64,000 bases of DNA from Varroa destructor (lineage: Eukaryota; Arthropoda; Arachnida; Mesostigmata; Varroidae), in contig NW_019211455.1 of assembly GCF_002443255.2 (NCBI RefSeq), positions 41,600,837 to 41,664,836 of the forward strand, written 5' to 3'. The position numbers and the translations under genes were made by a program. The notes below the pieces were generated by a model. That model had not been told where the DNA came from. It was given only the letters and a program-made list of their open reading frames with translations, and ran no database searches. This document shows positions 49,601-61,292 of this stretch, piece after piece (the stretch's first letter is position 1; each line of letters begins with the position of its first letter).

Positions 49601-51005
49601 AGTAGTAGCAAAAAGTGCGTCAGGACGTGTACACAGAAAAAATAAGGAAAACGTGGTTTTTCCGGTAGTCATACGGACATATGGATTTCGTAGAAATGCA
49701 AATCTGTGTCGTTCTGGACCACTGTACGACATCGTAGTTGTGGCAATGAACGGATATAGAATTTCTGTCAACGTTGAACATCGTTGTTACGGAGCTCTGC
49801 AGTCCATTGGAGTCGATGTAAACGTAAATAGTCATTTAGGAGAGAATAAATCGCGGGGGTAGGTGCATCCTGTGGATGACCTGTAGCCAGAAACACGATG
49901 ATTCTTCCCTCTTTAGTAAGGCTGTAGCAGCCACTAGTTCAAAGGGCGTTTGCTTTTTCCTCTCCAGAAGCGAGTGATGTACTATCCTATTGCTTGTTTA
50001 CCATAAACCTTAGTTGCTACTATAAAGAGAATAAATTAACGTGTGCAACAATAGCAAAGCCTATGCGGTGGTTATGCAATGGTTAGGCATTGCTTTACAA
50101 TAAATGTAAACAAATAATAAAATCCACCAGGGCAAGTCGAGACCTAGAATTTCAACTTGACCTTATGTTATGTCTGACGTAGAACTCTCACTGAATTCGT
50201 TCAATAACGTTATCCTCTTATGCTCGTTTCTATTGACTGACGCTCGTCATGTAGCGTGTATCATTGGCGTGGCTTGAACCAGCGACCCCTGATGATCCCC
50301 AGTTGCATCGCATGTAACGCCTTATAAGCTCGAACTATCTGTTAAATGTGTCTTTCAGTGAATGTCTGCGGCGACAGTTGTTATGGCTTGGATTGCGTAC
50401 AGATGTCGCCAATGAGCGGCTAACGGAGCAGCATCTATCATTGCAATTTTTCGAAACAAAAAAACATTATGCGGACAGTATCTTTCTAAATCGTCAAACG
50501 TAATTTTATCCCCTCAAAGCTTTCGTAACGAATCAAATAACCTGTAGTAATATCGAACTCCACGTGTTTCTATCCATAACTCGTAAAGACCTAAATAAAT
50601 CCATTAAGTGTAGTTGGTAATATGATAATTACCACCAAAAATGTTCCCGTTGTCTTTTGCACTTTTAACAAAGGTTCTATGTAGCTTTGCCTATATCCTT
50701 TTATGCTTTCTAACTCTGCGACGACAAAACAAACCTGATCCTCACCAACAAATGCTGTTTCTATTTAATACGACGCGCGGGCAGTGTCAGTCTGCACCGT
50801 TCATTTGTCATGTATTTTAACTTAACGTTTATCTGCAGTATATATATATATATATATACGTTTTTCGCTTTCCTTTCATTTAATAAGTTTCCCCGTTTCC
50901 TGGTTGAATTGTAGGCGGACATGCAGCCCGACAGGGTACGCCTGAGTTGCTATTGCTGTCGATGTCGGTGTTGCTGTGAAACAGACGACTGCAGTCAGAC
51001 GTAAC
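46642..51005. other. Intergenic upstream of PGAP3, no gene seen
   Basis: Moderate GC with many short frames and none recognisable. It includes an A13 run near 47070, a tRNA-like piece on the minus strand (50271-50337) and a (TA)10 tract at 50839-50858, about 150 bp before the PGAP3 start codon. Confidence 0.45.
50271..50337 (-). repeat. tRNA-like (SINE-type) element
   Basis: On the minus strand, TAGTTCGAGCTTATAAGG (box-A-like, 50337-50320) precedes GGTTCAAGCC (box B, 50280-50271) with a tRNA-like middle. Imperfect stems argue against a working tRNA. Confidence 0.45.
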
Positions 51006-54000
51006 ATGTCAATGCTGTCCACAGCAGGACTGCTGCGATCTGCGCGTCCACGATGGAAGATTGACAGAAGTGGTGGATCAAGCCCCCGCCGCCGCCGCCG
51101 CCACAGCCAGCCGTTTGCTGTCGGACCGGTGTTTGTCATTCTAATCTTAACCCTGGCGGCGGCGCCCGAAGGCAGCCGGGCATCGTTTGGTGATCAATCT
51201 CACGTCTTCATGAGCTGCATCCACAACTGCTTCTTTGGAAACTGCTCGACCGAGGGCGATGTCAGCAGGTAATCTAAATAGCGATAGATCGCTAGATTAA
51301 TTGGGAGAAGTCGGCGTTTTATTCAGCAGTGAAACTGGCTACCAACAAGACAAGTAAAGCAAACCAATATCGAATAAATCTGTGATGCTACTAAATTTAG
51401 AACGTGTCCACGCTCAGACGCAACAAGTACGTGTTCAGATACAAATCGAAAGCGATACTCGAGGATAGATAGTATCTCACCTAACAAGAGGTTCAAAATT
51501 CAAGTTAGACAGATACTGAGAGAAAGAAAATTGACATTTTCGAAGAACAAAACGCTTCTGTAAAGCGTCATTGGTTTCTGTTGACACCGAACGGTGCTCG
51601 TGTTTCCTTAATGTTTCCAGCACTCTCTAACCTATCTTTTCTATAAAAGCGTTTGCATAGGTAACAAGGCCTGGCTGGGTTGGACGAAGTTGCTGACATT
51701 TTCCCCAGCACCAATGACGTGTCTAGAATAGAGGGGATTCGCGTTAACGTTCATGAGAAGACTACTAATAATGTTTGTAAAAGTGTCAAATCTGCGAGAA
51801 ATTTTCACAGTGCTAGCTTCATGTTTCGTTCTATACGGTGGTCCATAAGTGAAGTTCAAATTTTTTTTGGCGCGATGCTTTAATAGGTGCTCTTGTTTTC
51901 TTGTAGAAAAACATGTACAAGATATTTGTATTAATTTGTAATGCATTCGGAACTATGTGTTATGCCAATGAGTAAGGAAAGCGATACTGCAGCAATAATT
52001 AACTAGGTTGACTTGAAGCTGAATCTACGTCATTAGACGAATTGCTGGACACAATAAAGGGAATCGGTACATTTCTATTTCGGGAAAAGCCAAAAGTTAA
52101 AAATTCTAATGTGGAGGTGCTTTCCAGGTAGTAGACTAATATTGACCTTACCATGGCTATACATTTGATCAACTTACATTAGCTAGTTTTCTTAGTATAA
52201 AGCATAACGAGAAACAAGTTAGTTGTGGCAAAGATAATATACTGCTAAATTTAAGTTCTCCCCAAAATTCGGAAGAGGTAAAATTCGAATTAAGTTAGTG
52301 CCATATATAGACAAAGGCGGCAGCAGCGCGGAGCTTCCTAGGCCAAGCTAAATTCAAAGTCGGACATCGAAACGCGTACTGCGCTCTCATTGTTATGTGA
52401 TCAATAGAATCATATCATGTCACTACCCAGGTTACAAGAGCCTTATATGTAAAAGCATATGTTTTCGCTAAAAAAGATCGTTTCCTAGAACCGACTGTGG
52501 TCTGCGTTGCTTTACGTTTGAATATTGTCTTAGCTCGTTTAGGTCTTTACAAAGCATACATTGCCAATTCGGTACCCCGAGCATTATACTATAGCACCAT
52601 TTGGGCGCGGCGACGAACTCTGAAAGCGGCCGAAAACGTCTAAGCCAGATTACGTTCTGTATATTTTTGTTGTTGTGAAATTGTTGTTGTTGCTGTTGCT
52701 ATGTTGTTATCGTGCTTATTCGAAGGCGAGGATAGTCTAGTAGTGACTGGCAGTGTCTCCTGCTTGATGTCAAATGGAACGCTATATCCTTGGAGGCGTC
52801 TACGAAATTTCGACGGAGTTATAGTAGATCGTTATCGTCTAGTATAGCTTGACATTATTCTAATAGCTAGTAACTGATAGACACGAACCAGAAATTCTTG
52901 CCCAGTCTTTACATATATATGGATATTTAAAGATCTGTGAATATATAGAAATCTACGTATCTGAGTGTATATCTTCATTCTTCGACAATGATTACGCGCT
53001 TTTTTTTGGTGCTATCTCAGTATCGAGTCATTAGCACTATGGCTGAACGCAGTATGCGCAATAACGCCATGAGCAATATACAAGACATAGTATACTATAA
53101 CCTGGTAATCGGCTAGGCGAATAACCTATAAACCCGGCTCATTTACTCGGTGCTCACATCGGACTAGTTGCTGTCATTTGTATCAATAGAAATCTTTGAC
53201 TGTACATAAGTAAATGAAAAAAAAAAAAAGAAAAGTAGTTAATTAGGAAATCGCACGGCTGTTCGTCGCTTACGTGTCATTGTTTCAGCGACTTTGTTCT
53301 GAAATCTGAAAAGTACGTGCGCGCGATCGGACGGTAAATTGTCACCCGCCATATGTACGCGATTAGATCAAAGCGTAATCTGAGTTGACGGTTCAGAAAC
53401 ATTCGCAGTGTACGCGAGGCACGTTCGTGTGATACGACTTGATAATGAAAGGCTACTTTAAATAATTCAAAAAATATCACCGTAAGTACTATTTACGAAG
53501 TCTGTAAGAACCTAAGGAATCAGTACATTGTAATCCTTATTGGCCAACGTAATAATAGATAGTGGCAACCGTTAGGCATCACAAAGGTGGCCTAATTGAT
53601 GTCCGCAGGTAGTAAAAGCTAGCCGAAAATTCAATCGGGAAACTTTTAATGGCCAGGAATCTATGATGGCGTCACTGTAACAGATCTCGATGTCAGACTT
53701 ATTGGCCATCTGTCTGTCTATAAATCAATTTATTACAGTTGATGTTCTGTTCTTTGCTTCCGATCTATGCGTTTGATCCACTAAAATATAACAGTATTGA
53801 TGCAATGGCAACTGGGCGCACGGGCTGTAGGTAGAACAACAGAAACCGCAGCAACTTCCATCAAGATGCGGTTCGTCTTGGACCGTTTTACTCTCTAATT
53901 GCACTTGGCATCATTATGACGGCAGCGGTGGCCGTGCTACGATGCCTCAAGGATAACGTACAGATAAGCATCAGATAGAGATTCGTGGTTAATGCGGACA

Positions 54001-57000
54001 ACAACAGCTGGGCACGAGCTGCTATTTGGTACCACAGGGAAGAAGGATGCTTAAACAGAGAGAAGTAAACGGTTTTTATTTTTTTCGCTTCTCTATCGAT
54101 TTGGTGTTATTCTAATGTTGGTAAGCAAAACTGTATAGCTGATGGCATCTGGTAAGCACATAGCGACCTACAGCGCCGAACGTCAGCACAATTTCGAACA
54201 CAGGTGTAAATAGCGGGACGGCTGCTTTAACATTGGGCGGCTTATTTGAAATATAGCGAATCTATTCCATTGAAAGACGTTAGAGTATGACGGGCTTTGT
54301 CGACTAGGTCTTGCGTCCAGCTTTCGAACTCACCGCCAGTACGATAAGCCGGACGGGTAAAGGAAGCAGCGACAAGTGAAAAACCAACGATATATGCCAA
54401 GACACGTTTCGTTTACTAGGCGATTGCTGCGAGCGAAGTGTTCTACTTCAAAGCAGCCTGCGACGTCACCTCGGTTGTACAAAGGATAGACGTAGAAAAA
54501 GAGATTCGTGAAGAATCAATTCAACTGCGAACACACATTTATTATCACTTGAGAATGGACAGACCTCATTTATGCCGACCCAGCTAGTTTAGTGAACAGC
54601 CGTACTTTCTACTGTTATAGATCCCAGTGCATTGTTCGTATCCGCGAACGACTGCAACTAAATAGATAGCGTTGCAATAGCTGCGCGATCGTATGTATCA
54701 TAGAAAAAGAACTATTCGATTGTTGTAGATGCCGTTATGTGTACTGTCGTCGGGCGCCATGTTGATACACAGTGCTCAGTGTACGGGCTCTTCTTTGCGT
54801 AAGCGGATAGATTCTCTGTATTAGATGCTGAAAAGCACATTTAGAAATGCTTCATTTGCCCGATCCGGTCGAACATTCGCTGTTTGTTTCATCTACACTC
54901 TAAGCCCTCAGTCATGTTGCTTAGAGATGGCGAAAACATAGTCATAATATCATTACTACTAAAATATCTAAGAATCGCGCTTTCGTTGTAGGACCAGAAG
55001 ATTCACGAAGACGCGTCGCCGATGATAGATGCCTTCAGAAACTATTCGGCCGTTATAGAGTTTGGCAGTAGAAAATTAATAGTTTCTGTATACAGCCGAA
55101 AGAGAGGATGTTACCAGTATTGAAAATTTTCTATAGAAAAAAGGGGATGGGCGGCATATATAGCGAGCATTGTGTAGCATATAGATTAACTAGAAATAGA
55201 AACAGCTGCGCTGCGTCGTAGGAATGATTTTAATTATTATTATTATTTACAGTTTAATTCTTTGCAATGGCTTTAAAACTTGTCGTACATGTTCCACTAA
55301 GATCATTGGCTTTAGACAGATAATAGTTCATTATCAGGTCGTCTTTGTACACTTGGAGGAAAGTTCAATCATTCTGCTTCTCATATCAAATTGAGAATGG
55401 CCAAAAAAACATTATTCTGTGTTGCTAAATATCTAGCGACGTTGTGTCTGCGGATACTGTGCATGCTTCGACTAATATCCTGATCTAAACTGACAGCTGA
55501 CAGACAAAGAGTAGGCAGCGAAAAACCTGAGATATTTCTGACCTTCAAATTTAACGAATTCGCAATTAGGTTCGCTGAAAGCCATCATAAAGCAGAAGAA
55601 TCACTTGCAAATTGGATTTCGTGATATACTTTATTAAAGTCTATTTATGTGCTACTCCCAAGCTGTTTAGCGTATAGATAAAATCATGGGTAATAAATCT
55701 GTATTAAGCGGGGTCAAAAAGGACGAACTACACGACACATTATTCCTTTTTTTAAAAATGCAGCAGAAAATTGAGCGGCGTTAGACAGGACTGTAGTTTC
55801 CTGCATTAATTTTGCTAATTTTTTTTTCAAATACAAGCACGACAATAGTTCGGCGAAAAAAAGTCTGATACAGCAATCTCAACATAAGGCTTGGCGAACA
55901 TGAAGCTTGGGGGTTGAGTGAGAAAAATAGCAGAATTCTTGAAAGGTAATTTGTCCTCATCTTAGGTTGACACAGTTCCCTAAATGTGTTAGGCATAAAT
56001 ATATCGATATATATATTCAGAAACTGTAATTATCAACTATTGTGTGTGGGTGTGTGTGTGTGTGTGCTAGGGGGAAGAGGGAGGAGGTACCGATCATGCG
56101 GAGACAATATAACGAAGCAAAAATTTGGCTGAAGTGTTTGGCTTCTCCACGCAGGAGCGCTCGGTAAAGGTCACGTGCCTTTCTTTAGTCGCATTTAGCT
56201 GGCATATCGAACAATGAAGAACAGCCAATGAAGTCACGCCTATATAACCAGTTCGAACAACGAATTTGCTATTCCCTGGGATAGATCAGTGAAACGTCGT
56301 GGGGAAATCGATAAGATGCCTCGATCTCGAGTAGTTCCAGTGGACTGATCGAGTTCATCCTCAACCTCAATTGCTCTCTCTAAAAGGAATAGAAAGCACA
56401 GACTGTAGGTGTTATTTACATCACCATAAGTATTGCAGGAAATTTTATAGTTGGGTTCGTCCGATGCGCTGCAGTGGACTTGTAATTTTTTGAATTTTAC
56501 TTATTTGCTTGAATTGTTAGCTGTAGACGGATCGTCAGTATTTTCCAGCAGTATACATCGAACAACATGGCCTTATCGTCTGTGTCGGCCGAACGGTGTT
56601 TCGCGCAGTAGAACGATACCACGTTACCTACATAGGTAGCCATAGCTGTTACGTTTTGAGGCACACGATAATTGCCGTTACAGGATAGCTCAGCATCGCG
56701 TACTCTGTTGTCAAAGTAAATTTAGCAAATAAACATAAAGTCGATATTACTCAAGGCATAGTAGAACTGATTAGGGTCTAGAGCGGCCAGCTCAGCTGTG
56801 GAACAAGAGTTCAGACGTACCGAGGTATTAGCCCGTTTAAGGCTAGGATGTCTTCCGTATCATTTCACAGTTTGTACGATCAATGTTGCCATCAAATTGG
56901 AATAGTACTTTATTTTAGAGCAAACGTTTTTGAACGGTTCGACAATGATACCGGCCGCCGACGGCTAGATCCTCTTCAGCAACGAAAAGGCAGAACGAGA

Positions 57001-60000
57001 AGCGAAATGCGTGCGGTGCGTCAAATCGCCGTGCCGATCGAGCTTGTTCCAATTTAATCTTTGCTACCTTGTGAAGATCAGATACTTCCAAGTTAGATCC
57101 TGTCCTCGATACGAAGACTTGCACGACTACTAGCAGAATATCAGTATTGGCGGCGGTGTGCCGATCGTGCCGCTTCGGTGAACATGAACGAGCTCAGCTA
57201 GATTATTAATCAGCACTAAAACGGGATCGATGTGACTGGCCCCTTTATGAGCGGGATGGTCTATCCGCATCCAGCATTGTTCTGTGTCATTTTCAGGTAA
57301 AAGAAGGTGTTGTCCGAACTCGTATGTATGATATGTCAGTTCAACAATGTAGCTAATATGAAAAAAAGATGGACTAATAGACGGCGTTACGTTACGTTAT
57401 TTTGTGGCAGGTTCGAGCACAGGCAGCCGTGGCATCTGCGGCTCCTGGGATGGGACTGTGAGGATGAGTGTGGTCACCAATGCATGTGGAAAACCGTGGA
57501 CTATTTTGACAGTTTCGACGAACGGGTTCAGTTCAGAGGAAAAGTGAGTTTGTCGGAAACGAAATATCATTCGCAGACGATATAGCCTCATAGACATTAG
57601 CTACAAATGAATACTATAACTAGAATACTATTAGTTTCGTGTCTACGTTACTTGATCGGGTGGTATCGTTTCTAAGAACGAATACGCTTGGGTAACTCTA
57701 CCAAAATCGACTAATTTGCAGAAGTTGTATTGAATCAGTAGTTGAATTTACGCAAATCCTCTCGTATACATCGAATCTATTAAGAGACAAAATAGTGTTT
57801 ACGGTTAGACATTCGACGACAAAGTACGGCTTGTCAGCGATAGGGTATGGCTGGCCAAAGTCAGTATTTGTTGCTAGATTCTGGTACGCTGTACCAATCT
57901 TTTAGATTGACTGTGAAAGTATGCTTTTTCTGTATGATTTCAGTGGCCATTTGTTCGCTGGCTGGGTCTTCAGGAGCCGGCATCCGTTTTTTTTTCCCTA
58001 TTGAATCTTTTCGCGCACATATATGGCTGGAGTGAATTCAGTCGCCGAGTGGCACCTAACAACCGATTCTACGCATTATGGAAAACGCACGCTTATGTGG
58101 GTTGCTGATCTTTGACGGAACAAACTGAATATGTTTGTTTTTAGCTAGCGCTGTCGTTGCTATTTATTGATTGTTCTCTCTTACTTCTTTTTCTACCTAA
58201 ACTTCCTTTGTCCGGTTCTCGGCTAGTTCCCGCCGAGAAGTATCATCGATACAGAATGGAAATAAATTATGATCAAACTGCTATTGTATATTATACGTCA
58301 CATAAATCAAAAACCTCCAAAGTCACGTATCCTTGCTAACAACAATCATATAGTAAAAACGACGAAAATAATAGTACTATTAATAAGTGTATTTTTCCTA
58401 ATTTATGATTTAATAAATATTGATTTAGTTTAGTACTGTCAATTTATTGAATAGCAATAATGATAGCGTATTGAATTTTTAAACTTACGATCGTCCGTTT
58501 CAGTTGGCGATGAATGCTTGGCTATGGTCAACAGCGTTCCACTCTCGGGATATTCCGATTACGGAGTTCATGGACTATTTTGGAGCATTTTCGATTGTGC
58601 TTTACTCACTCTACGCCCTCGTGGCTAGGTAACCCTTGTTGCCTGACCTAGTTCACTTTGAGAATATCAACTATGTTTATATTAAAAACACAACATTAAC
58701 GCTAGCAGTTATCGTAAACGTAACTTCGCCATGGGGTGAGAAGGTTCGGTGTCTAATAACTACCGCTTACCAATGTCTACAGGATGATCATGGACAAGCT
58801 GGAATCGGCTGTACAATGGCTGGTGCAAGTGGCCTTCATCTGTTTCTTCATATTTCATCTTTACTATATGCTCAACGTTAAATTTGACTATCAATATCAT
58901 ATCACTCTTAATATAACCACAGGTAAGACAAGGCTGGCGTGAAAAGTAACTGTACATCTATGGGCAACAGGTCATGACTCCGGCTATATTTTGGCGAGTT
59001 TCAGGCTAAAGCCATATGTATGATAATATAGACCTATGCTACTTGCGTATAAACACGATGGGGGTATGCCATGCTAGCGATGGATATGTTGACATGTTTC
59101 CCAAACAGGCATTATTAATTCGGCCGGCTGGTTGTACTGGACGTGGACAAACCGAGGGCGGCCCTATGCAGCGAAGTGCGCCTTCGTCGTCATATCGCTT
59201 TTGGCATTATCATCTCTTGAAGTTCTAGACTTCTCTCCGGTGTGGTTCATTTTTGATGCTCACTCGCTGTGGCATCTTGGAACTGCACCTCTTCCGTTAA
59301 TTTGGTACAGGTAGGCATAAAGACTGATTTGCGTTTCCTATAACATAGTAAATGGTCTAAGTTCTATACCCGATTCTATTGCCGCGTTCAAGCGTTGCTT
59401 CAGCCGGCTGGAGGATGGCTTTCTAACGCGAAGCGAAGCGTACCTATGCACAGTTAGACTAATCCGCTCAACTTACTAGAACTACCTCAGTTATGTAGGC
59501 AAACACGCCATTGCTCCATTACAGCAGAGACGAACTACATGCAGAAAATTTCTTTCATGGCTAAGACGGCTAGTTGTACCTTTTACGACAAAACTCGGTA
59601 TCGCTGTCCTAGGATCGCTTGAAGAACCTGTCAGGTTAGGAAAGGGACGCATTTCAATAGAGACGCATCAGAGAAGGGAATGGTGACCGTATCCAGTATT
59701 ACCTTTCCTATTACTGCACAGATTTTGGTGTGTAAGTAAAGAGGGCGTGTAAGTCTTGATTCGAATCTAGATTATCTCCATGTTGTTCCGGTTATGGGCA
59801 CTAAACATGTTATCACTGCAATATTGCAGGATAGCTAACACACTATACTGGCCAGCGGGCCAACGTTTATACAAATTTCGATTGTTTCTTCTCTCTACTA
59901 AGGCTCGTCAGCTCGTCGACAGTCCCTTTAGGACTTAGCGCAGTAATAGGCTAATCTAGCTAAATGAATCACTCTTGTTATACATACAAACTTTACTTCG

Positions 60001-60258
60001 TCTTTGTAAGTTATTATCTATATCTTTGAGCACTGATAACAGCTGTTTGAATTATGTGGCTTTTCCTTTCTGTTACAACCTCGCAGGTTTCTCATAGACG
60101 ACTGTCGCTACGAAAACATCAAAGCTAAAGCCCAGCCAACGGTACCTCCCGCGACTGGAAGGACACTTACCCGTCGTGGTTTCGCCAGGGTCAAAGAGTT
60201 ACTTAAGGAGATTAACGTTCTTAATATTCATAATGACGATGGGTTTACGCTCGATTAG
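51006..60258 (+). CDS. PGAP3: Post-GPI attachment to proteins factor 3 (7 exons, complete)
   Basis: PER1/PGAP3 family membrane hydrolase of the CREST superfamily, which removes the sn-2 acyl chain of GPI anchors in the Golgi during lipid remodelling. Exons: 51006-51268, 57411-57543, 57944-58096, 58504-58628, 58783-58922, 59109-59310, 60087-60258; all phases join, giving 395 aa (human 320). Early Cys residues (Cys71, 75, 80, and the GWDCEDECGHQCMW block) form the luminal domain. Candidate catalytic residues are Ser192 and His196 in WSTAFHSRD (Ser-x3-His), Asp207 in MDYF, and His323/His327 in DAHSLWH (His-x3-His). Multiple hydrophobic segments fit a seven-helix protein. The N terminus is long: about 36 residues with five consecutive Arg precede the signal-like segment VGPVFVILILTLAAAP. 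The start could instead be Met3 or a later non-AUG site. Intron 1 spans about 6.1 kb. Confidence 0.93.
52665..52712 (+). repeat. Imperfect (GTT)n tract
   Basis: GTT/GCT triplets with interruptions, in PGAP3 intron 1. Confidence 0.8.
56038..56066 (+). repeat. (GT)n microsatellite
   Basis: GT dinucleotide run with a single GGG interruption, followed by a purine-rich stretch, in PGAP3 intron 1. Confidence 0.9.
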
Positions 60259-60502
60259 GCAGACAAGCAGATCGAACCGCAGCTAGCATAATTTTAAACC
60301 CCAAAAAAAGTCAGATCTTGTCACAATTATGTATTCAAGAGATCAATCGTGCCTTGCAGAGGTTCGAAGTCGCTACTTACTGTCACAGCCCGAGTGACTC
60401 AATATGCAACACAAACGCGATAATTAGTATGATAAGTGATCAGATCCGCTTGTTTCCTGCCAATATTTGGCCGTAGTAACGCTCAGATGTACATATATAT
60501 CA

Positions 60503-60508
60503 AATAAA
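60503..60508 (+). terminator. Candidate PGAP3 polyadenylation signal
   Basis: AATAAA 245 bp after the PGAP3 stop codon. This is a reasonable 3' UTR length and the first canonical signal noted downstream. Confidence 0.5.
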
Positions 60509-60842
60509 ATCGTTATAAATGATAGTAAGCATATCGGCACGCAGCTGCTGTTCGAAACAGAGGAAAACTACCTCAAGACTAAATATAATGCGGAAACATT
60601 TGGCATATCTGTGTTTAGATCATGAAAATTATTACGTGATAACACCATTCATATGGCTGTCTTAATGAGAAGCGCATCACATTGTTCGAAACACTGCCTA
60701 CAGAATTAGATGCCGCATCGTTAGCTACCACTGGGTGGGCGAAATGGACGCGTGATGCAAAATAAAGCTTATACATAGCACAGGGATGTTGAACCTCGGA
60801 GTTTGCTAGTGGTATCACCATCTACAACACCAATATCCTTCG

Positions 60843-61052
60843 ATGTTCTTCAGTAAAACGTTACCTCAAAGGGCAACTGGTTTTACCTTGAGCGACTGCA
60901 GCAACGCGCAACTGCTAGCGGCTATCGAATCAGGCCGCATATCGACGGATTTGTCAGTGATTGAGATATTAGAATTTCGCGTACAAAAGAATCGGGAAGC
61001 CGGAGAAGAAAAGCCTTCCGAAACTGGGCGTCAACAAAGTCGCCTACGATAG
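60843..61052 (+). CDS. Possible small gene or terminal exon, 69 codons
   Basis: ATG at 60843 opens 69 codons to TAG, with balanced composition and a helix-prone middle (NAQLLAAIESGRISTDLSVI), then a charged tail (REAGEEKPSETGRQQSRLR). A polypyrimidine stretch and ttcttcag just inside the frame could equally be a splice acceptor at 60855, making this the last exon of a gene with upstream exons I did not find. A canonical AATAAA lies at 61239-61244. No family recognised. It lies 585 bp downstream of the PGAP3 stop on the same strand. Confidence 0.3.
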   Translation: MFFSKTLPQRATGFTLSDCSNAQLLAAIESGRISTDLSVIEILEFRVQKNREAGEEKPSETGRQQSRLR

Positions 61053-61238
61053 CCTTGTCTTCAAAACCGAAAAGATGCGATGAGATCGACTGAGAAATCA
61101 AGCCTGGTCGATTCGAGTGCATAAAACTTGTGGTGTTGTTTCCTCTCTGCTACCCATCTATTTGAAGATACCGTTGTATGCAGTACAACACAGCGCCTAT
61201 TAGGGTTGTCAGGTTAATTATTTACGCACGTTGTTACA

Positions 61239-61244
61239 ATAAAA
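61239..61244 (+). terminator. Candidate polyadenylation signal after 60843-61052
   Basis: AATAAA 186 bp after the stop of the 69-codon frame. Confidence 0.3.
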
Positions 61245-61256
61245 CCGATTGAAAAA

Positions 61257-61292
61257 AAAACGCATGCCACTGTAAATAATAACATGCGTTTT
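61257..61292. repeat. Inverted repeat, 10-bp arms, 16-nt loop
   Basis: aaaacgcatg (61257-61266) and catgcgtttt (61283-61292) are exact reverse complements, just after the candidate polyadenylation signal at 61239. Confidence 0.85.

Larger units (their letters stand above)
51269..57410 (+). other. PGAP3 intron 1 (6.1 kb), no gene seen inside
   Basis: Bounded by donor AG|GTAATC and acceptor GGCAG. It contains a GTT-rich tract near 52665-52710, a (GT)n tract at 56038-56066 and no recognisable coding frame on either strand. Confidence 0.75.
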
